A DNA stretch of 39,978 bases from CADEFQ01 sp035342635. Lineage in GTDB: Bacteria > Pseudomonadota > Gammaproteobacteria > Steroidobacterales > Steroidobacteraceae. Position 1 is the stretch's first letter; each line of letters opens with the position of its first letter. A program made the position numbers and the translations under genes. The notes beneath the pieces were generated by a model. That model saw only the letters and a list, made by a program, of their open reading frames with translations. It searched no databases and was not told the DNA's origin. Positions 1 through 8,574 of this stretch are shown here, in pieces. The stretch is taken from NCBI GenBank assembly GCA_035342635.1, contig DAOQXO010000010.1:1-39978 (forward strand). The letters are read 5' to 3'.

Positions 1-491
1 GACTGGCAGGTGCCGTGCGCGACGTTCGACACGTCCTGCACGCTGCGCGTGGCACCGAAGCGCGCGAGCGCGGCGAGCAGCGCTCGCGGCAGCAGCAACT
101 GGCGCTTTTCGGACGGCAGCGCCTCGAGCTGGCGGGTGTACTCGCGCGAGTCCTCGGGCAGGATCTTCATGCCCTCGGGCAGCTTGAGAGGATCGCCCTC
201 GAGCGTCTCACGCTCGCGCTTCTGGTGCCGCGCCTTGTAGCCCATGATCGCCAGCGCCCAGATGAACAGGATGATCTCGCTCTCCTGCTCGTAATCCTTG
301 ATCAGCACGTAGAAGGAACGTTCGGCGATGTAGTTCGGATCCTTCAGCATGCCGGCACGCTGCTCCTCGAGGATCGCCTGCGCCTTCGGCCTGATGTCAA
401 GCACGTAGACGCCGTGCACGATCACGATCGTGATCGCGAGTGCGAACAGGCTGAAGACGAATTCGCTGGGGTATCTGCGCTGGATGGGCAT
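1..491 (-). CDS. Probable MotA/TolQ/ExbB-type channel protein, N-terminal part (runs off left edge)
   Basis: The reading frame starts at ATG 491 and stays open to the window edge, so about 163 residues are visible and the C-terminus is missing. It begins MPIQRRYPSEFVFSLFALAI, with one membrane segment at about residues 10-30. A soluble stretch follows, then a second hydrophobic segment (ILFIWALAIMGYKA) near residue 80, then a charged cytoplasmic-looking region rich in Leu, Glu and Arg. From memory this layout resembles the N-terminal extension of a group of MotA/TolQ/ExbB proton-channel proteins found beside such kinases. The diagnostic channel domain would lie outside the window, so the family is an inference. 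It is the last visible gene of the operon and follows the small membrane protein by 15 bp. Confidence 0.5.
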   Translation of the reverse strand, partial: MPIQRRYPSEFVFSLFALAITIVIVHGVYVLDIRPKAQAILEEQRAGMLKDPNYIAERSFYVLIKDYEQESEIILFIWALAIMGYKARHQKRERETLEGDPLKLPEGMKILPEDSREYTRQLEALPSEKRQLLLPRALLAALARFGATRSVQDVSNVAHGTCQ

Positions 492-506
492 GCGTGGCTT
501 TCAGTG

Positions 507-797
507 TCAGATGTCGACGGGAAAACTGATGTTGTTGTCGGCGGACTGGCGCAGCTCCGGCGGCACTTCCTCGCGTTCGGTGACAGGCGCGCCGATCTGC
601 GGACCCTCGTCGATCATGCCCGCCTCATCGGGTGGCGCCTCGCCAGCCGGTGCCGGCTCGGCGGAAGGCGCAGGTTCCTCGGTCGACTGCGCGACCGCGG
701 ACGGCAGCCGGTACGCGATGGCGAGCACCGCGGCCCAGAGTGCGAGCGATGCGAAGCTGATGATCCAGATCTGGCGCCAGATGTTTCTCATGGGCAT
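507..797 (-). CDS. Small single-span membrane protein with Pro/Glu-rich tail (96 aa)
   Basis: Residues 8-30 form one hydrophobic segment (WRQIWIISFASLALWAAVLA) preceded by basic residues, which suggests N-in topology. The remaining 65 residues are rich in Pro, Glu and Ala and would lie in the periplasm. I recognise no family. It sits 18 bp after the SUMF1 gene and 15 bp before the channel-like gene, on the same strand, so it belongs to the same operon. ATG 797 and ATG 791 (two codons later) are both possible starts; a GGGGAT stretch precedes them. A structural or accessory role in the kinase/channel assembly is an inference from context only. Confidence 0.7.
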   Translation of the reverse strand: MPMRNIWRQIWIISFASLALWAAVLAIAYRLPSAVAQSTEEPAPSAEPAPAGEAPPDEAGMIDEGPQIGAPVTEREEVPPELRQSADNNISFPVDI

Positions 798-816
798 ATC
801 CCCGTGCTCGTGGGTC

Positions 817-3228
817 TCAGGGGTCGGCGTAGCGTGCCACGCGGAACCCGATCACCTGGCTCGAGCCCTCGGCGCCGTCGCGCCAGGCAAGCCTCAGGTC
901 GGCCACCGTGGCCGTACGCCAGTTCGAGCCGCGAACCGCGTGCCGGGTTCCCTGCGCGGGGCCGAACGGGTCGGTCTGTGCCGCGCCTTCCGGCAGCGAG
1001 ACGTAGTAATCGTGCACCCATTCGCTCACGTTGCCCGACAGATCGTACAGCCCGAGCCGGTTGGCGCCGAATTTCCCGACCGGCGCGGCGACCGGGAAAT
1101 CGTCGCGGTAGGTCTCGAGGATCGGGCTCATGGTGCCGATCGCTTCCGCGCCCGCGTAGTTGCCGTTCGCGGGAGCGACCGGCAGCGCATTGCCCCAGGA
1201 GTAGCGCTGCAGCGCCCCGGGGCCGGCGTAACGCGCGGCGTACTCCCATTCCACCTCGGTCGGCAGCCGGAAGCCGTTCGACACCGGGGTCTTGAGTTGC
1301 CACTTGCCGTCCCTGCTTTCGTAAGCGGGCGTGAGCCCTTCCTGTTCCGAGAGCCAGTTGCAGAACTGCACGGCATCTTCCCACGTCACCTTGACGACCG
1401 GTTGCGCGTCGAGATCGAGGCTGGTGTTGTTGACATGGCCCGAGGCGTGCTCGGGCCGGAAGCGCCGGAACTGCGCATTGGTCACCTCGGTCGCCCCGAT
1501 GTAGTAGGCGCGCGTCAGCGTGACCTGCCGGCGCGTCTCGTTCGGCCGCCGGCCCTGCTCGCGCCGCTCGCTGCCAACCTGGAATGTCGCCGGCTGCACG
1601 AGGCGCAGCACGTAGCCGACCCTGGTGCCGAGCTGCGTGCCGGCGGCGAGCGCGCTCGAGGGTCGTCCCGCCGCGGTCAGCTGGTATTCGATGGTGCGCG
1701 CGAGTCCCGGTGCGAGCGTGATCCTCGACTCGTGCGAGGCGAGCGGCACCTTGCGCACCTCGATCGCATGCTCGCCGGCGAGCACATCGAGCGTCAGCGG
1801 CGTGCGGCCCCTCGACACGCCGTCGATCAGCACTTCGGCATCGGCCGGTTCGCCGCGCACGGTCAGCGAGACGTATACCGGCTCGAGTCGCGCGTCGAGC
1901 ACCGTTCGCTCGCCCGACGCGGCGCTGAAACTGCGTGACCACGGCGCGTGGCCGGTTCGCGCGACCAGCACATCGTGCATGCTGCCGGGCGCCACGGCGA
2001 TGTCGAGCGGCGTGCGGCCACGATAGACGCCATCGAGCGAGACATCGGCGCCCGAGGGCACGGAGCGCACGACCAGGCGTGCATCGGGCGCACCCAGGTC
2101 GATCGGGCCGATCGTCGTCGTCTCGCCGGCCTTGATCACGATCGCGCTCTGCCAGGATTTCGCGCCCGCGGCGGAAATCGCCAGCTGGTGCACGCCGGCC
2201 GGCAGTTCGATCCGCGGTTCGACGGCAGCGGGCGCGGCCCCGTCGATCGCCAGCATCGCGCCCGGCGTGTTCACCGTGAGCGCGAGCGTGCCCCAGGACG
2301 GCTGCATCGCGACCGTCAGGTCCTGGCGCACGCCGAGGCCCTCGACTTCGACCTCGACGACGGCGTCGAGATAACGCTCCGCACACAGGGTCAGCGTGCG
2401 ATTGCCCGCTGCGACCCGCACTTCGCCCGGCACGCGGCCGATCTCGGCGCCATCGACGGCGACACTCGCCATCACGCCACCGGTGTCGATGACGAGCACG
2501 CCCGGTTCCTTCGCGAGCCGCAGGCGCACGGGCACCGCACCCTCGCGGGTCACGGTCACCTCCCGCTCGACAGCCACATAACCGGGCGCGCTCGCACGCA
2601 GCTGGTGCTTGCCCGGCAGCACGAAGAGCGTCGCGCCCGAGTGCCAGTCGATCAATGTGTCGGTGGCGCCGACACGCGCGTGCACCGGATCGAGCACGAG
2701 CGGCACACGCTGCACGCTGGCAAACAGCGCGAACACCGCGGCGACCACGGCGAGCGCAGCTGCGATGGCGACGCGGCGGGCGATGCGTCCGCCCGCGGCG
2801 CGCGGCGCCTCGTCATCGAGAGCCAGCACCTCGCGTGCGACGGCGCCGATCTCGATGTCTTCGTCATCGAGCGCGCCGTCGCGCTCCTCGGCGACCACGA
2901 GCGGCGCGACCGTATCGTTGCCGGCGAGGTGCAGCACCTCGATGGCGCACGGCGCGGTGGCACGCACGATGACCTGCGCATCGGCCAGCGTGATCACGTC
3001 GCCGGCGCGCAGGTCGCGCGCCTCGCGCAGGCGCTCGCCGTTCAGCCGCGCACCCGCGTCCTGCGCCGGTGTGACGCGCCACAGCCCCTCGTCGACATCG
3101 AGCACCAGCGCGGGAGTCGCGTCGGTACCCGGGACGACGATGTCCGAGCCCGCGGCACCGATCGACAGCGGCGCGGCAAGTTCGCGCTGCCCGAGTGGCT
3201 CGGTGACTGATATGCGCTCGGTTTCCAT
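817..3228 (-). CDS. FHA-like / PEGA-repeat / SUMF1 (FGE-sulfatase fold) membrane protein
   Basis: The protein has 803 residues. Residues 20-92 look like a degenerate FHA domain (LNGERL, then GDVITL). A charged linker leads to one membrane segment at about 152-171. Several PEGA-type beta repeats follow, the clearest near 384-450 and 450-515 (VSLDGVYRGRTPL and VLIDGVSRGRTPL). Residues 538-800 are a SUMF1/formylglycine-generating fold with GSERRE, ATEVTNAQF, RLPTEVEWEYAA, LSGNVSEW and AVRGSNW. The two active-site cysteines expected after the RGGS-like motif are absent, so sulfatase activation is unlikely; a periplasmic sensor, binding or scaffold role is inferred. ATG 3228 shares one base with the kinase stop codon (TGATG). 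An in-frame upstream ATG at 3246 lies inside the kinase gene and is less likely. Confidence 0.88.
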   Translation of the reverse strand: METERISVTEPLGQRELAAPLSIGAAGSDIVVPGTDATPALVLDVDEGLWRVTPAQDAGARLNGERLREARDLRAGDVITLADAQVIVRATAPCAIEVLHLAGNDTVAPLVVAEERDGALDDEDIEIGAVAREVLALDDEAPRAAGGRIARRVAIAAALAVVAAVFALFASVQRVPLVLDPVHARVGATDTLIDWHSGATLFVLPGKHQLRASAPGYVAVEREVTVTREGAVPVRLRLAKEPGVLVIDTGGVMASVAVDGAEIGRVPGEVRVAAGNRTLTLCAERYLDAVVEVEVEGLGVRQDLTVAMQPSWGTLALTVNTPGAMLAIDGAAPAAVEPRIELPAGVHQLAISAAGAKSWQSAIVIKAGETTTIGPIDLGAPDARLVVRSVPSGADVSLDGVYRGRTPLDIAVAPGSMHDVLVARTGHAPWSRSFSAASGERTVLDARLEPVYVSLTVRGEPADAEVLIDGVSRGRTPLTLDVLAGEHAIEVRKVPLASHESRITLAPGLARTIEYQLTAAGRPSSALAAGTQLGTRVGYVLRLVQPATFQVGSERREQGRRPNETRRQVTLTRAYYIGATEVTNAQFRRFRPEHASGHVNNTSLDLDAQPVVKVTWEDAVQFCNWLSEQEGLTPAYESRDGKWQLKTPVSNGFRLPTEVEWEYAARYAGPGALQRYSWGNALPVAPANGNYAGAEAIGTMSPILETYRDDFPVAAPVGKFGANRLGLYDLSGNVSEWVHDYYVSLPEGAAQTDPFGPAQGTRHAVRGSNWRTATVADLRLAWRDGAEGSSQVIGFRVARYADP

Positions 3229-5678
3229 CAGATCGGCTCGATGCAACTCACGGCGATGGTCTGTGTGGTGGTGCCCGGGGCGACCGTGATCTCGCGGCGG
3301 ATATCGCGGTAGCCATCGCGCCTGCCGGTGACGACGTAGCGGCCCGGCTTGAGCTCGATCTCGCGCCGCAGGAAAGTGCCGAAGGCGCCGACGCGCTGGA
3401 TGGTGACCTCGGTGGCGTTGTCCGACTCGAGCGCGACGCGCACGACCTGGTCGTAGGCCGGCAGCAGCAGTTCGATGCGGCTCACCTGCGAGCGGATCAC
3501 GGGGCCGCCGGGCTCGATGGCGCGCGCAAGCTCGAGCAGCTCCTCGGTCTCCCTGCGCACGGCGTCGGCCGCGAGCCGGTCGGGATTGTCGATGATCAGC
3601 TGCAGGCGTCGCGCGAGCTCGGCCCGCGGCGCGGCCCGATCGCGGCCTGCCTGCGCGAACTGCAGCGCCGGATCGCGCGCGAGCACCTCCTCGTAGATCG
3701 CCAGTGCCTCGCCCCAGCGTTCGGACGCCTCGAGCGACGCCGCGCGCCTGCGCGCCTCGTCTCCGGCGCGCGCCTGCTCGGCGGCCGCCACCTGCTCGAG
3801 GCCCTGCTGCGGAGCACTCGCCGACGGCTGCATGGCGCGCGCGCGTTCGAACTCGCTGCGCGCGCGGCCGAGATCGCCCGCCTGCAGGGCACTGAAGCCG
3901 CTTGCCAGCGTACGCGCGTACTCGCCGGCACCAACCGCCGCGCGCGCAGCGGCCAGTCCCTCGCGCGCCTGCGTGTTGGCGGGATCCGCTGCGAGCGCCT
4001 GCTGGTAGAGTTCGGCCGCTTCGGCGTGGCGCGCGGACGCTGCCGCGTTGGCGGCCTGGGCAAGCAGCGGCATCGCGATCTCCAGCGCCTGGGCGCGCGC
4101 GAGGCCGGCGGCGGCGCGGGCATTCTGCGGATCGATGCGCTGCGCGAGTTCGAAGGCGTTGCGCGCACGTGCCGGTTCACCGGCCTCGAGCGCCGCATCG
4201 CCGCGACCCAGCTCTGCGGCGAGCGCGTCCGGGGCGCGCGCCTCGATATCGGCCAGGCGCTTGCCCAGCGCCGTGAACTCCGTGACGGCGGCGTCGATCT
4301 CACCATCGTCGGCAAGCACGCCGGCATGCTCCGCGGCCTGCTTCGCCGCTGCGAAATCATCGCCGCCCCACACCGCGGCCGCGCGCGTCTCGACGGCAGC
4401 CAGCCGCTTCGTGATGCCCGCGCGCAGCGTCGCGAGCGCCTCGACGGGATCCGCGGCGGGTGTGGCCGGATCCAGGGCTTCGGCGGGTGCATCCTGTGCA
4501 TCGACGCCCGCCGATGGCGCAGCAGTACGCGGCGCGAGTCGCGGCATCACGAAGAACACGAGCACGATCGCCGCAGCCACGGCCGCGAGTGCGAGCCAGG
4601 TGCCGATTCGTCGCTCCCTTGGCGCAGCTGCGGGTTCGATCTCGATCAGTGCCGGGGCATCGTGCGGCGCGGCGACGATCTCGTCCGCCGATCCGGACGT
4701 GGGCAAGGCCAGCGCGCGCATCGGCTCGGGCAACTCGATCGCCATCGTACGGTCGTCGCCGGACGCATCACCCGGCGAGCCCGCGATCGGCGTTGTCGGA
4801 TTCGACGCGGCGATGACTTCGGTGCCGTTGCCGGACCCGGCAAGCGCTTCGGTCTCGATCGTCACTGTGTCGTGCAGCGACGCGTGCAGTTCATCGATCA
4901 CCGCGCGCATCGACTCCGGGCGCGCCTCGCGGCTCTTCGCCAGCATGCGCATCACGAGCGCGACCAGGCGCGGCGGCGCGGGTTGTATGGGCCGAAGGTC
5001 GGCGACCGGCTCCTCGAGCACGCGCCGCGTCTCGAAGCGCGGGTAGAACGGCGGATAGCCGCTCAGCAGTTCATAGGCGAGCGTGCCGAGGCCGTAGATG
5101 TCGTCGGAAGGCGTGGGCGGCTCGCCACGCAGCGCCTGCGGGCTCGCGCTGAACGGCGAGCCATGGTCCGCGAACGGACTGCCGCCCGAGAACGACGCAA
5201 CACCGAAATCGGCGATCAGCGTGTGCCCCTCGGCGTCGAGCAGCACGTTGCCCGGCTTCAGGTCGCGATGCACGACACCGCGACCGTGGGCGTGCTCGAG
5301 CGCCTGCGCGATCCCGATCAGCGCCGGCACGATGCGCGTATAGGGCTCGCCGCGCAGCGCGCCGAGATCGCCGCCCGGCGCGAGCGCCATCGGCAGCACC
5401 AGCGTGCCGTCGCAATCCAGCGGTTCGTAGACCCTGAGGATCCCGGGATGGCCCAGTTCGCGGGTGACCGCGTACTCGTGCTGCAGCAGCGCCCAGGCAT
5501 CGGCCGGCGCGGCCGCAATGCGCTTCATGACCTTCAGCGCGAGATCCTCGCGCCGCACGAGATCACGCGCGCGCCAGACCTCCGAATGGCCGCCGACGCC
5601 GATCTTGGCCATCAGCGTGAACCGGCCGCACAGGCGATCGCCGCGAACCAGGTTCGTATTGGGTGGACACGTACTCAC
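3228..5678 (-). CDS. Membrane-anchored Ser/Thr protein kinase with TPR and PEGA regions
   Basis: An 816-residue Hanks-type kinase. The glycine loop is IGVGGHSEV (26-34), the ATP-binding lysine is K49 (ALKVMK), the catalytic loop is HRDLKPGN (137-144), DFG is at 157-159 and the helix F region is SDDIYGLGTLAYELLSG. One membrane segment lies at about 358-378. Residues 480-720 are Ala/Glu-rich helical repeats of TPR type (for example LAADPANTQAREGLAAAR). The last 75 residues are a PEGA-like beta domain (LKPGRYVVTGRRDGY). The kinase is therefore cytoplasmic, with a periplasmic TPR/PEGA part. GTG 5678 overlaps the preceding lipoprotein stop by 4 bp (GTGA). No type VI secretion gene is visible, so I do not call it PpkA. 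Substrates are unknown; the FHA-like region of the next gene is a plausible partner. Confidence 0.95.
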   Translation of the reverse strand: MSTCPPNTNLVRGDRLCGRFTLMAKIGVGGHSEVWRARDLVRREDLALKVMKRIAAAPADAWALLQHEYAVTRELGHPGILRVYEPLDCDGTLVLPMALAPGGDLGALRGEPYTRIVPALIGIAQALEHAHGRGVVHRDLKPGNVLLDAEGHTLIADFGVASFSGGSPFADHGSPFSASPQALRGEPPTPSDDIYGLGTLAYELLSGYPPFYPRFETRRVLEEPVADLRPIQPAPPRLVALVMRMLAKSREARPESMRAVIDELHASLHDTVTIETEALAGSGNGTEVIAASNPTTPIAGSPGDASGDDRTMAIELPEPMRALALPTSGSADEIVAAPHDAPALIEIEPAAAPRERRIGTWLALAAVAAAIVLVFFVMPRLAPRTAAPSAGVDAQDAPAEALDPATPAADPVEALATLRAGITKRLAAVETRAAAVWGGDDFAAAKQAAEHAGVLADDGEIDAAVTEFTALGKRLADIEARAPDALAAELGRGDAALEAGEPARARNAFELAQRIDPQNARAAAGLARAQALEIAMPLLAQAANAAASARHAEAAELYQQALAADPANTQAREGLAAARAAVGAGEYARTLASGFSALQAGDLGRARSEFERARAMQPSASAPQQGLEQVAAAEQARAGDEARRRAASLEASERWGEALAIYEEVLARDPALQFAQAGRDRAAPRAELARRLQLIIDNPDRLAADAVRRETEELLELARAIEPGGPVIRSQVSRIELLLPAYDQVVRVALESDNATEVTIQRVGAFGTFLRREIELKPGRYVVTGRRDGYRDIRREITVAPGTTTQTIAVSCIEPI

Positions 5679-6958
5679 TCGCTGGGCGTGACGGCGGGAC
5701 TATCCTGCGGCGGCGCCCCGGCGACGACACCGCCGGTTTCCTCGAGGTAGATCTGGTGCAGCAATGCGCGCCACTCGCGGTACTGCTCTTCGGCGGTGCC
5801 GGTCAGCTTCAGCGTGCGGCCCTCGACTTCGACGACGAGCGGCGCGGCCTCGGCGCGGAAGGTATCCGCGAGTTCCTTCAATGCCTCGGCATGCACCTTC
5901 GCCTCGGAATATTTCTTGATGCCCGACATCACGCCCGCAACGCCGCCGACCGCACCGGCTGTCCGCGCGGCGCTCTGCACGTTGCGGCAGGTGTAGTCGC
6001 CCCCCGAGCACTGGTCCGGGATGAGTACGCTCGCGAGCACCGCCGCGGCGCCGAGCACGGTCCGGGTGCGCGCCGAGGCACGCGCGCGGTCTTCCTTTTC
6101 GATCTCTTCCTGGCTGACGCGCCGGAAGTTGCCGTAGGTGCTCTCGACCTTGTCGGTGAAGCTGGCGTGGTAGCCGTCGAAGGTATCGATGACCGACAGG
6201 TCGCGCTCGCGTATGCGGTCGATGCGTTCCATCAGCGGGTCACCCTCGGCCGGCAGGCGCGCAACGCGCGAGATGCCCTGCTTGTCGGTCGAGAGGTAGC
6301 CCTGGACGGCCTGAGGCGCGAATTCGCCGGCAAACCGCAGTTCGGTGACGCGCCGGATCTCGCGCAGGTCGGCGGACGTGAGCGCAGCCCGCGCGGCGAG
6401 CATGTCGTTGGCGATCTGCGAGTAGACGTTCTGGAAAGGGTCTCGCGCCTGCAGCGCGGCGTCGGTCTTGTACGAACCGAGGTCCGCCTCGCCCTCGTAC
6501 GCCTTGTCCTTGATCCACACCCGACCCATGGAATCGGTCACGGTGACAACGAGCGCGAGCCGCGCGCCCGTGGAACCGATGATCCTGCCGTCGACCACCA
6601 CGTCGACCGTCGCATTCGGCGGCACGACGCGGACCGCACCCCACTGGCCCGATCCCTCGAGCGTGGCACGCAGCAGTCCGGGCAGATAAGCGGACTCGGC
6701 CTGGCGCACCTCCGGGAAGATGCGTCGCCTGGCAAGCTCTTCCTCGTCGTCCTTGTACTGCTCGGGGATGTTGGCATCGAAAGCGCGAATGCCGACGTCG
6801 AGCAGTTCGGCCTCCGGGATCTGCTCGGTCGCCTGGACCGGATTGAGCTTCGGCAGCGGTCGCGTCTCCTGCGTCACGCAGGCCGCGAGCGCGGCAAGCA
6901 GCGCCAGGGCGCCGGCCTGACGCAACAGCCGCACTACGTCGTGCATCGAACCGCTCAT
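5675..6958 (-). CDS. Probable lipoprotein of unknown function (427 aa)
   Basis: The N-terminus has a basic region, a hydrophobic core and a lipobox LAAC ending at Cys27, so it is probably a lipid-anchored envelope protein. The middle (about 45-200) is a mixed alpha/beta region with PGLLRATLEGSGQWGAVRVV and DSMGRVWIKDKAYEG. It resembles, from memory, conserved gammaproteobacterial lipoproteins without assigned function. A short Gly/Ala-rich hydrophobic stretch near 300-345 contains CSGGDYTC. It overlaps the upstream lipoprotein gene by 4 bp (ATGA) and the kinase gene by 4 bp (GTGA), so translation is probably coupled on both sides. Role unknown; co-expression with the kinase suggests an outer-membrane or periplasmic component. 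Confidence 0.85.
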   Translation of the reverse strand: MSGSMHDVVRLLRQAGALALLAALAACVTQETRPLPKLNPVQATEQIPEAELLDVGIRAFDANIPEQYKDDEEELARRRIFPEVRQAESAYLPGLLRATLEGSGQWGAVRVVPPNATVDVVVDGRIIGSTGARLALVVTVTDSMGRVWIKDKAYEGEADLGSYKTDAALQARDPFQNVYSQIANDMLAARAALTSADLREIRRVTELRFAGEFAPQAVQGYLSTDKQGISRVARLPAEGDPLMERIDRIRERDLSVIDTFDGYHASFTDKVESTYGNFRRVSQEEIEKEDRARASARTRTVLGAAAVLASVLIPDQCSGGDYTCRNVQSAARTAGAVGGVAGVMSGIKKYSEAKVHAEALKELADTFRAEAAPLVVEVEGRTLKLTGTAEEQYREWRALLHQIYLEETGGVVAGAPPQDSPAVTPSE

Positions 6959-7791
6959 CCGCCCCGCACGCTCCGCTTGTACTCGTCGTATTCCTTCCAG
7001 AGCTTTTCCTTCAGCTCCGGATCGGTTTCCTGCTCGGCTGCGCGACGCAGACGGCGCGCGACGATGTCGTCGTCACTGCCGTCTGCACGTTCGACCGCCG
7101 CCTTGCCGCTGCCACCGGTACCGGCGCTGGTACGCGCGGGACCCTCTGAGCCCGCGCCTGCCTGGCCGCCCTGGCTGCCCTGGCTGCCGCCCTGGGTTGA
7201 AGCCGAATCGCGGTCGGACTTGAGGTCACCCGGACGCCCGCCCGACTCGCTGCCCGTTTGCGCGACGAGCACGCCGGCGCCCGCACCGCTCGCGGCATTG
7301 CTTTCGCGCTCCTTGGCGACACCTTCCTGTTCCTTGCGGATGCGCTCGTCGAAGGTGCCGAGTGAATCATCGAGCCGGCGATCCACGGCGGCGCGCCGTT
7401 CCTCCGGAGTCTGCGCGGTGCCCGAGGGCAGCTCGGGACCAGTGCCCGCCGCGCCTTCGCTGCCAGCTGCGCCGGTGGCGCCCTCCTGCTCGCCGGAGCC
7501 GTCCGGCTGCCCGGCCGCGTCACCCGCGGTGCCCGGGGTGCCCGGCTGACCGGTGTCCGGAACTCCGCCCGATGGCATCGACATCCCACCACCCGTCGAG
7601 CCGTCGCCCGACGGCATACCGCTGCCTGTCGAGCCACCGCCCGACGGCATGCTGCTACCCGACGAGCCGCCGTCGGACGAGCCGCCGCCGGACGAGCCAC
7701 CGCCGGATGAGCCGCCGCTCTGCTGGGTCGCGCAGCCGCCCAGCAGCAGCGCCGCGACAAGTACCGGTATCCATCCCTGTGACAGGCGCAT
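6955..7791 (-). CDS. Gly/Ser-rich repeat lipoprotein (278 aa)
   Basis: The signal peptide ends in a lipobox LLGGC (Cys20). Directly after it comes a low-complexity region with SGGG repeats and three MPSGG-type units (residues 24-76), then a Gly/Ala/Glu-rich region. A helical charged segment follows (TPEERRAAVDRRLDDSLGTF), and the C-terminus is charged and helical (DPELKEKLWKEYDEYKRS). The layout suggests a flexible tether joined to a helical binding module, probably anchored in the outer membrane; this is inference. It starts 3 bp after the stop of the upstream lipoprotein gene and overlaps the next gene by 4 bp. No known family recognised. Confidence 0.82.
   Translation of the reverse strand: MRLSQGWIPVLVAALLLGGCATQQSGGSSGGGSSGGGSSDGGSSGSSMPSGGGSTGSGMPSGDGSTGGGMSMPSGGVPDTGQPGTPGTAGDAAGQPDGSGEQEGATGAAGSEGAAGTGPELPSGTAQTPEERRAAVDRRLDDSLGTFDERIRKEQEGVAKERESNAASGAGAGVLVAQTGSESGGRPGDLKSDRDSASTQGGSQGSQGGQAGAGSEGPARTSAGTGGSGKAAVERADGSDDDIVARRLRRAAEQETDPELKEKLWKEYDEYKRSVRGG
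7569..7720 (-). repeat. In-gene tandem repeat encoding SGGG / MPSGG units
   Basis: Near 7660-7720 the coding strand repeats degenerate units of about 12-15 bases built on Gly-Gly-Ser-Ser codons. Between 7569 and 7660 there are three longer units encoding a Met-Pro-Ser-Gly core. Such repeats can expand or contract by slippage, which would change tether length in the lipoprotein. Confidence 0.7.
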
Positions 7792-7794
7792 GAC

Positions 7795-8490
7795 TCACCT
7801 CGCGTCGTCGGTGCCGACCGGCTCTGCCAGGCCGTCACCGGCGAAGAAACTGCGCAGCTGCGTGGCCAGGCGATTGCACGCCGTACCCTGCACGCGCGCT
7901 ATGAACGGCAGCGGAATCACCGCGCCGACGATCGCGGAAGTGCCGGTCACGTTGGTGCCGACACTGCCAGCCGACTTGGCCTGCTGGAGGTCCCAGATCG
8001 TGGCCTCGTAATCGGATTCCTTCTCCCACCAGCCGAAGCCGATACAGCCTGCTGCACCGGGGGCGGCACCACAGGCCAGGCTGCCGCCGCCGTCGGTGCG
8101 GCGGGTCGCGCCATCGACCCAGACGATGTAACGCACGCCGCTCGCGGCGACGCGCTCGCTGACGCCCGGGTGCGCGAGCAACGCGGAGACAGCTTCGGGA
8201 CGTGAGGGCGCGGTGCTCGGCTCGAACCAGGGGAACATCGCGTCGACGAATTCGTCGTTGCCGTGCACCCGCAGTCCGCCCGTGCCGCCGGCCAGATTGG
8301 CGCCCACACAGTCCATGAATCCCGCCTCGGTCCCTGCGCCCTCGACCTGGGGCTTTGCGAGCACGACGACTCCCTCGTCCCCACTGATCCTGGTAGGCAG
8401 CTCGCGCGATTCTTCGACGCGCGCCTGCATGCACCCGCAGAGGCTGAGGAGCCCCGCGACACCTATCAGCTTAGCCGCCCTGGACTTCAT
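7795..8490 (-). CDS. Probable lipoprotein, first gene of the kinase operon (231 aa)
   Basis: ATG 8490 is preferred over an upstream start at 8559, because it opens a compact signal peptide (MKSRAAKLIGVAGLLSLCGC) with a lipobox ending at Cys20. The mature part has several cysteines (MDCVGANL, LACGAAPGAAGCIG) that could form disulfides. A beta-rich region reads VRYIVWVDG, and FGWWEKESDYEATIWDL follows. The C-terminal half contains a hydrophobic IVGAVIPLPFIA stretch. I recognise no named family. It is separated from the next lipoprotein gene by 3 bp. The 84-bp gap upstream probably carries the operon promoter, but I cannot point to convincing -35 and -10 elements. Confidence 0.8.
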   Translation of the reverse strand: MKSRAAKLIGVAGLLSLCGCMQARVEESRELPTRISGDEGVVVLAKPQVEGAGTEAGFMDCVGANLAGGTGGLRVHGNDEFVDAMFPWFEPSTAPSRPEAVSALLAHPGVSERVAASGVRYIVWVDGATRRTDGGGSLACGAAPGAAGCIGFGWWEKESDYEATIWDLQQAKSAGSVGTNVTGTSAIVGAVIPLPFIARVQGTACNRLATQLRSFFAGDGLAEPVGTDDAR

Positions 8491-8574
8491 GGGTATGCAG
8501 AGTATGCCATGGGGTGGGTATCGGGTTCTGACCAGCCCTGCGGCGGGCGGTTCCCGCATTGCGACGAAATGCCT

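Noticed and set aside
15..1938. Long plus-strand frames (426 and 502 aa) opposite the SUMF1, small membrane and channel-like genes
   Set aside because: Arg/Gly-rich antisense shadows of well-supported minus-strand genes; no domain signatures.
817..3228. Sulfatase-maturing formylglycine-generating enzyme
   Set aside because: The catalytic cysteine pair is absent and no sulfatase gene lies in the window.
3228..5678. Type VI secretion kinase (PpkA-like) interpretation
   Set aside because: No Tss, Hcp, VgrG or PppA genes are visible; the PEGA/TPR architecture fits a separate envelope system.
7569..7720. CRISPR-like array
   Set aside because: Units are short, degenerate, in frame and inside a lipoprotein gene; no unique spacers.
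8556..8572. Terminator hairpin after the radical SAM gene (GCATT...AATGC)
   Set aside because: Five-base stem without a T-run; could easily occur by chance.
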